NCBI GenBank assembly: GCA_947474435.1
Contig: CANJII010000003.1
Location: 62,001 to 126,000, forward strand
Length of the DNA stretch: 64,000 nucleotides
From: Chitinophagaceae bacterium
Lineage (GTDB): Bacteria > Bacteroidota > Bacteroidia > Chitinophagales > UBA10324
Direction: 5' to 3'
The translations under genes and the position numbers were made by a program. Of the stretch, positions 62,000-64,000 are shown piece after piece. Numbering within the stretch: position 1 is the stretch's first letter; each line of letters starts with the position of its first letter. The notes beneath the pieces were generated by a model. That model searched no databases. It was not told the origin of the DNA and saw nothing but the letters and a program-made list of their open reading frames with translations.

Positions 62000-63196
62000 A
62001 TGCGGAAAGGAAAAAATTTACTTTTCCTCAAAGACACTTTCCTGCTTGGCATCACTGCATTCGGCGGACCACAGGCGCACATTGCTATGATGTTGCAACA
62101 GTTTGTTCGCAAAAGAAATTTTCTTACTGAAGAGGAATTAATGGAGGCACTTGCTTTCAGCTCCATTCTTCCGGGGCCAAGTTCCACACAAACACTTTTA
62201 ACAATAGCCATGAGGCGCGGCGGAACATTGCTAGCGGTTCTTTCATTATTAGTTTGGGTTTTACCCGCAGCAATTTTAATGACCGCGCTCACTCTTGCAT
62301 TCACCTTATTTGAAGCGCGTGGTTTTTCATTGGAGTTTTTATTATTCGTGCAGCCAATGGCAATCGGAATAATTTTATTTGCCGCGTTCAGAATAGGAAG
62401 AACTGTTATAAAAAATGTTTATGGAGTTGCTATTTTAATTATTGCATTACTGTTTACCATTTTCTTTAACTCGCCATTGGTATTTCCAATTGCATTATTT
62501 GCAGGCGGATTTATCACTAACATTAGTAACCGTCATATTCTTCCTCCATTAAAAACAAGACTGCCAATTGACTGGAAAAAATCTTCGTTCAATTTATTTC
62601 TTTTGATTTTAATTTTGGTTGGAGCAGCCGTTGCGGGAGCCATCACAAAGCATCGGTCAGTTGTAATTTTTGAAAATTTTTTACGATTCGGTTCCATCAC
62701 ATTCGGTGGCGGCAGCGTGTTGGTGCCAATGATGTTCGAACAGTTTGTAAAACACCGTCACTATTTAACCGCTAATGAATTCATCAGTGGTTATGCATTG
62801 AATCAGGCTATACCTGGACCTGCATTTGCATTTGCAACATTTACCGGGGGCATGGCGCTAAAAGAATTCGGTTTGAATTACCAGGTGCTCGGTTGTTTTT
62901 TAGGAACAGTTGGAATTTTTTTACCAGGCGCATTAATTGTTTTTTTTCTGTATCCGCTCTGGGAATATTTAAAAAGTTATCGTTTCATACAACGCTCATT
63001 GGAGGGAATAAATGCCGCAGCCACAGGAATGGTGCTGGGCGCAGCGGTTATTTTATTTAACAATCTTGAATTTCACTTGATAAATATTTTTGTTATTGCT
63101 GCAACTTTTTGTTTGTTGAAATTCACAAAACTGCAAACACCGGTTTTGATTTTCCTTGGCTTAATTGCCGGGTTTGTTTACACACACTTTTTCTGA
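62000..63196 (+). CDS. chrA: Chromate transporter (CHR family, two-domain)
   Basis: A 398-residue membrane protein with two homologous CHR domains. The first starts LLFLKDTFLLGITAFGGPQAHIAMM and contains EALAFSSILPGPSSTQTL; the second has FGSITFGGGSVLVPMMFEQF and SGYALNQAIPGPAFAFAT, so the FGG and PGP motifs are repeated as in ChrA. ChrA exports chromate; many chromosomal members have unproven substrates. No regulator (chrB-like) is adjacent. It shares a transcript with the preceding oxygenase, judging by spacing. Confidence 0.92.
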   Translation: MRKGKNLLFLKDTFLLGITAFGGPQAHIAMMLQQFVRKRNFLTEEELMEALAFSSILPGPSSTQTLLTIAMRRGGTLLAVLSLLVWVLPAAILMTALTLAFTLFEARGFSLEFLLFVQPMAIGIILFAAFRIGRTVIKNVYGVAILIIALLFTIFFNSPLVFPIALFAGGFITNISNRHILPPLKTRLPIDWKKSSFNLFLLILILVGAAVAGAITKHRSVVIFENFLRFGSITFGGGSVLVPMMFEQFVKHRHYLTANEFISGYALNQAIPGPAFAFATFTGGMALKEFGLNYQVLGCFLGTVGIFLPGALIVFFLYPLWEYLKSYRFIQRSLEGINAAATGMVLGAAVILFNNLEFHLINIFVIAATFCLLKFTKLQTPVLIFLGLIAGFVYTHFF

Positions 63197-63261
63197 AAAA
63201 GATTTTTTATTCGCATTGATGTTAACTCATTGTTAATCATTTGCTACTAACCATTAATACC

Positions 63262-63293
63262 TTGTTCTTATATTGATAATAAAGTTAGTTTTG
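63262..63293 (+). promoter_or_regulatory. Candidate promoter of the last gene
   Basis: TTG (63262-63264), 21 bases, TAGTTTTG (63286-63293), near the Bacteroidota consensus, ending 44 bases before the ATG. Confidence 0.45.
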
Positions 63294-63337
63294 ACACGCA
63301 ATAAAATTTCAATCACAAACACCAAAATTTTTTGCTT

Positions 63338-64000
63338 ATGAAAAAATTTTACACACTCGTAATTCTTACTGGTTTATTTTTTTTGAATTCAACTATAAGT
63401 ATCGGGCAAACTTTATATGATTCATTTACTGATGCAAATTTTACCGCGTCGCCAGTTTGGGGAGGAAATACTACAAATTGGGCGATTGTGGCAAACAGTG
63501 ATGTTGCTGCCGGGGCTACTGGTTCTAGCACAGTTCGTTTAGCCGCACCTGCATTAGCTCAAACAGATTATTTAAGCAGTCAAATTAGTACATGGCAATC
63601 TGCCCAAGAATGGGGTTTCTTTATTGGAAGAAGAGGGCAAGCGTTTACTGCTGCTAATCAAATGTATATTTGGTTGTATGCAAATGAAGCAACACTCACA
63701 AGTGGAACTGTAGATGGATATCGAATAGCAATTGGTGATGATGTAACTACTGATGAAATAAGACTTGAATATATTGTAAATGGCGCGTTAAGCGCAACAG
63801 TAATTGCATCATCTGGAGCAATTACAAATGCTATAACAGATATTGGTTTTTTATTAAGAGTAACAAGATCTAACTCGGGAGTTTGGGAAATATTTACTTC
63901 AACTTTACCAACAGCTAATGGTACAGGAGCAATAGCTTCTGATATTCCAAATGCAGCAAATGCAAGTATAAGTCAGGGAACTGCAACACATAATACAATT
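63338..64000 (+). CDS. Exported protein, C-terminus outside window
   Basis: Open for 221 codons to the right edge, with no stop. It has a signal peptide (MKKFYTLVILTGLFFLNSTISIGQ) and a beta-rich, Thr/Ser/Ala/Gly/Asn-rich body with no lysine-rich patches, as in large secreted Bacteroidota proteins; the ADANFTASPVWGG-like opening (DSFTDANFTASPVWGG) recalls lectin-like N-terminal domains of T9SS cargo. Whether it ends in a sorting domain cannot be seen. The ORF track misses it because it is not closed. Confidence 0.75.
   Translation, partial: MKKFYTLVILTGLFFLNSTISIGQTLYDSFTDANFTASPVWGGNTTNWAIVANSDVAAGATGSSTVRLAAPALAQTDYLSSQISTWQSAQEWGFFIGRRGQAFTAANQMYIWLYANEATLTSGTVDGYRIAIGDDVTTDEIRLEYIVNGALSATVIASSGAITNAITDIGFLLRVTRSNSGVWEIFTSTLPTANGTGAIASDIPNAANASISQGTATHNTI

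Overview
The window is chromosomal DNA from a member of the Bacteroidota, AT-rich and densely packed with genes. Evidence for the phylum: a full-length SprA, the type IX secretion (T9SS) outer-membrane translocon; the gliding genes gldD and gldE; exported proteins with T9SS type A C-terminal sorting domains; the small ribosomal protein THX; a long IleRS encoded next to a DksA/TraR-like gene and lspA; and several upstream boxes matching the Bacteroidota -7 promoter element TAnnTTTG. Few genes have a clear Shine-Dalgarno sequence, as is usual in this phylum. I see no prophage, insertion sequence, CRISPR array, rRNA or tRNA. The exact genus cannot be told from the window.

Layout. 1-11.7 kb (minus strand): a GNAT acetyltransferase cut by the window edge, a VanZ-like protein, gcvH, the giant sprA, ruvA and a malic enzyme fused to a phosphotransacetylase domain. 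12-13.8 kb (plus): a YqeY-like protein, CvpA-like protein and an orphan TrpG/PabA amidotransferase. 14-17.3 kb (minus): a MORN-TonB fusion, an MFS transporter and an unknown membrane-anchored protein. 17.4-21.5 kb (plus): an exported protein built of about ten 35-residue repeats, a membrane zinc peptidase, a sugar nucleotidyltransferase and a FabK/nitronate monooxygenase-type flavoprotein. 21.5-24.3 kb (minus): WbqC-like protein, glycosyltransferase and sulfotransferase, a likely surface-glycan cassette. 24.3-27 kb (plus): a TlpA-like thioredoxin, grpE and dnaJ. 27-34.4 kb (minus): a DUF5686 outer-membrane protein and the ileS-dksA-lspA cluster. 34.5-37 kb (plus): an Omp28-like T9SS cargo, a small lipoprotein and pdxH. 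37-46.5 kb: THX, HU, recG, then mutY-ssb-gldE-gldD, an enoyl-CoA hydratase, a T9SS cargo and a PAP2-like membrane protein. 46.6-52.9 kb: rpoN, a divergent LtaS-like sulfatase, asnS and exonuclease III. 53-64 kb: a Tat/lipobox amine oxidase, the HU-TPR-mS38-like-rng cluster, a GT39-like glycosyltransferase with an overlapping acyltransferase, a 2OG-Fe(II) oxygenase, a chromate transporter and the start of a large exported protein.

How the genes fit together. SprA, GldD and GldE belong to the secretion and gliding machinery, and at least two genes in the window (34.5 and 45.0 kb) encode proteins with the C-terminal tag that SprA-dependent export recognises. The sugar nucleotidyltransferase, GT/sulfotransferase/WbqC set, LtaS-like sulfatase, GT39-like protein and acyltransferase point to cell-surface glycan building and decoration. 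Most of the rest is housekeeping.

The most unusual signal is not a gene. Several families of short dispersed repeats, normally intergenic, occur here inside reading frames without breaking them: a hairpin family built on GGTTCGTG/CACGAACC lies in the LtaS-like gene and three times or more in the GT39-like gene, and ileS carries a segment matching the repeat found between grpE and dnaJ, plus a second possible one. This resembles, by analogy only, the palindromic elements that colonise Rickettsia ORFs. The second candidate of interest is the 35-residue repeat protein at 17.4 kb.
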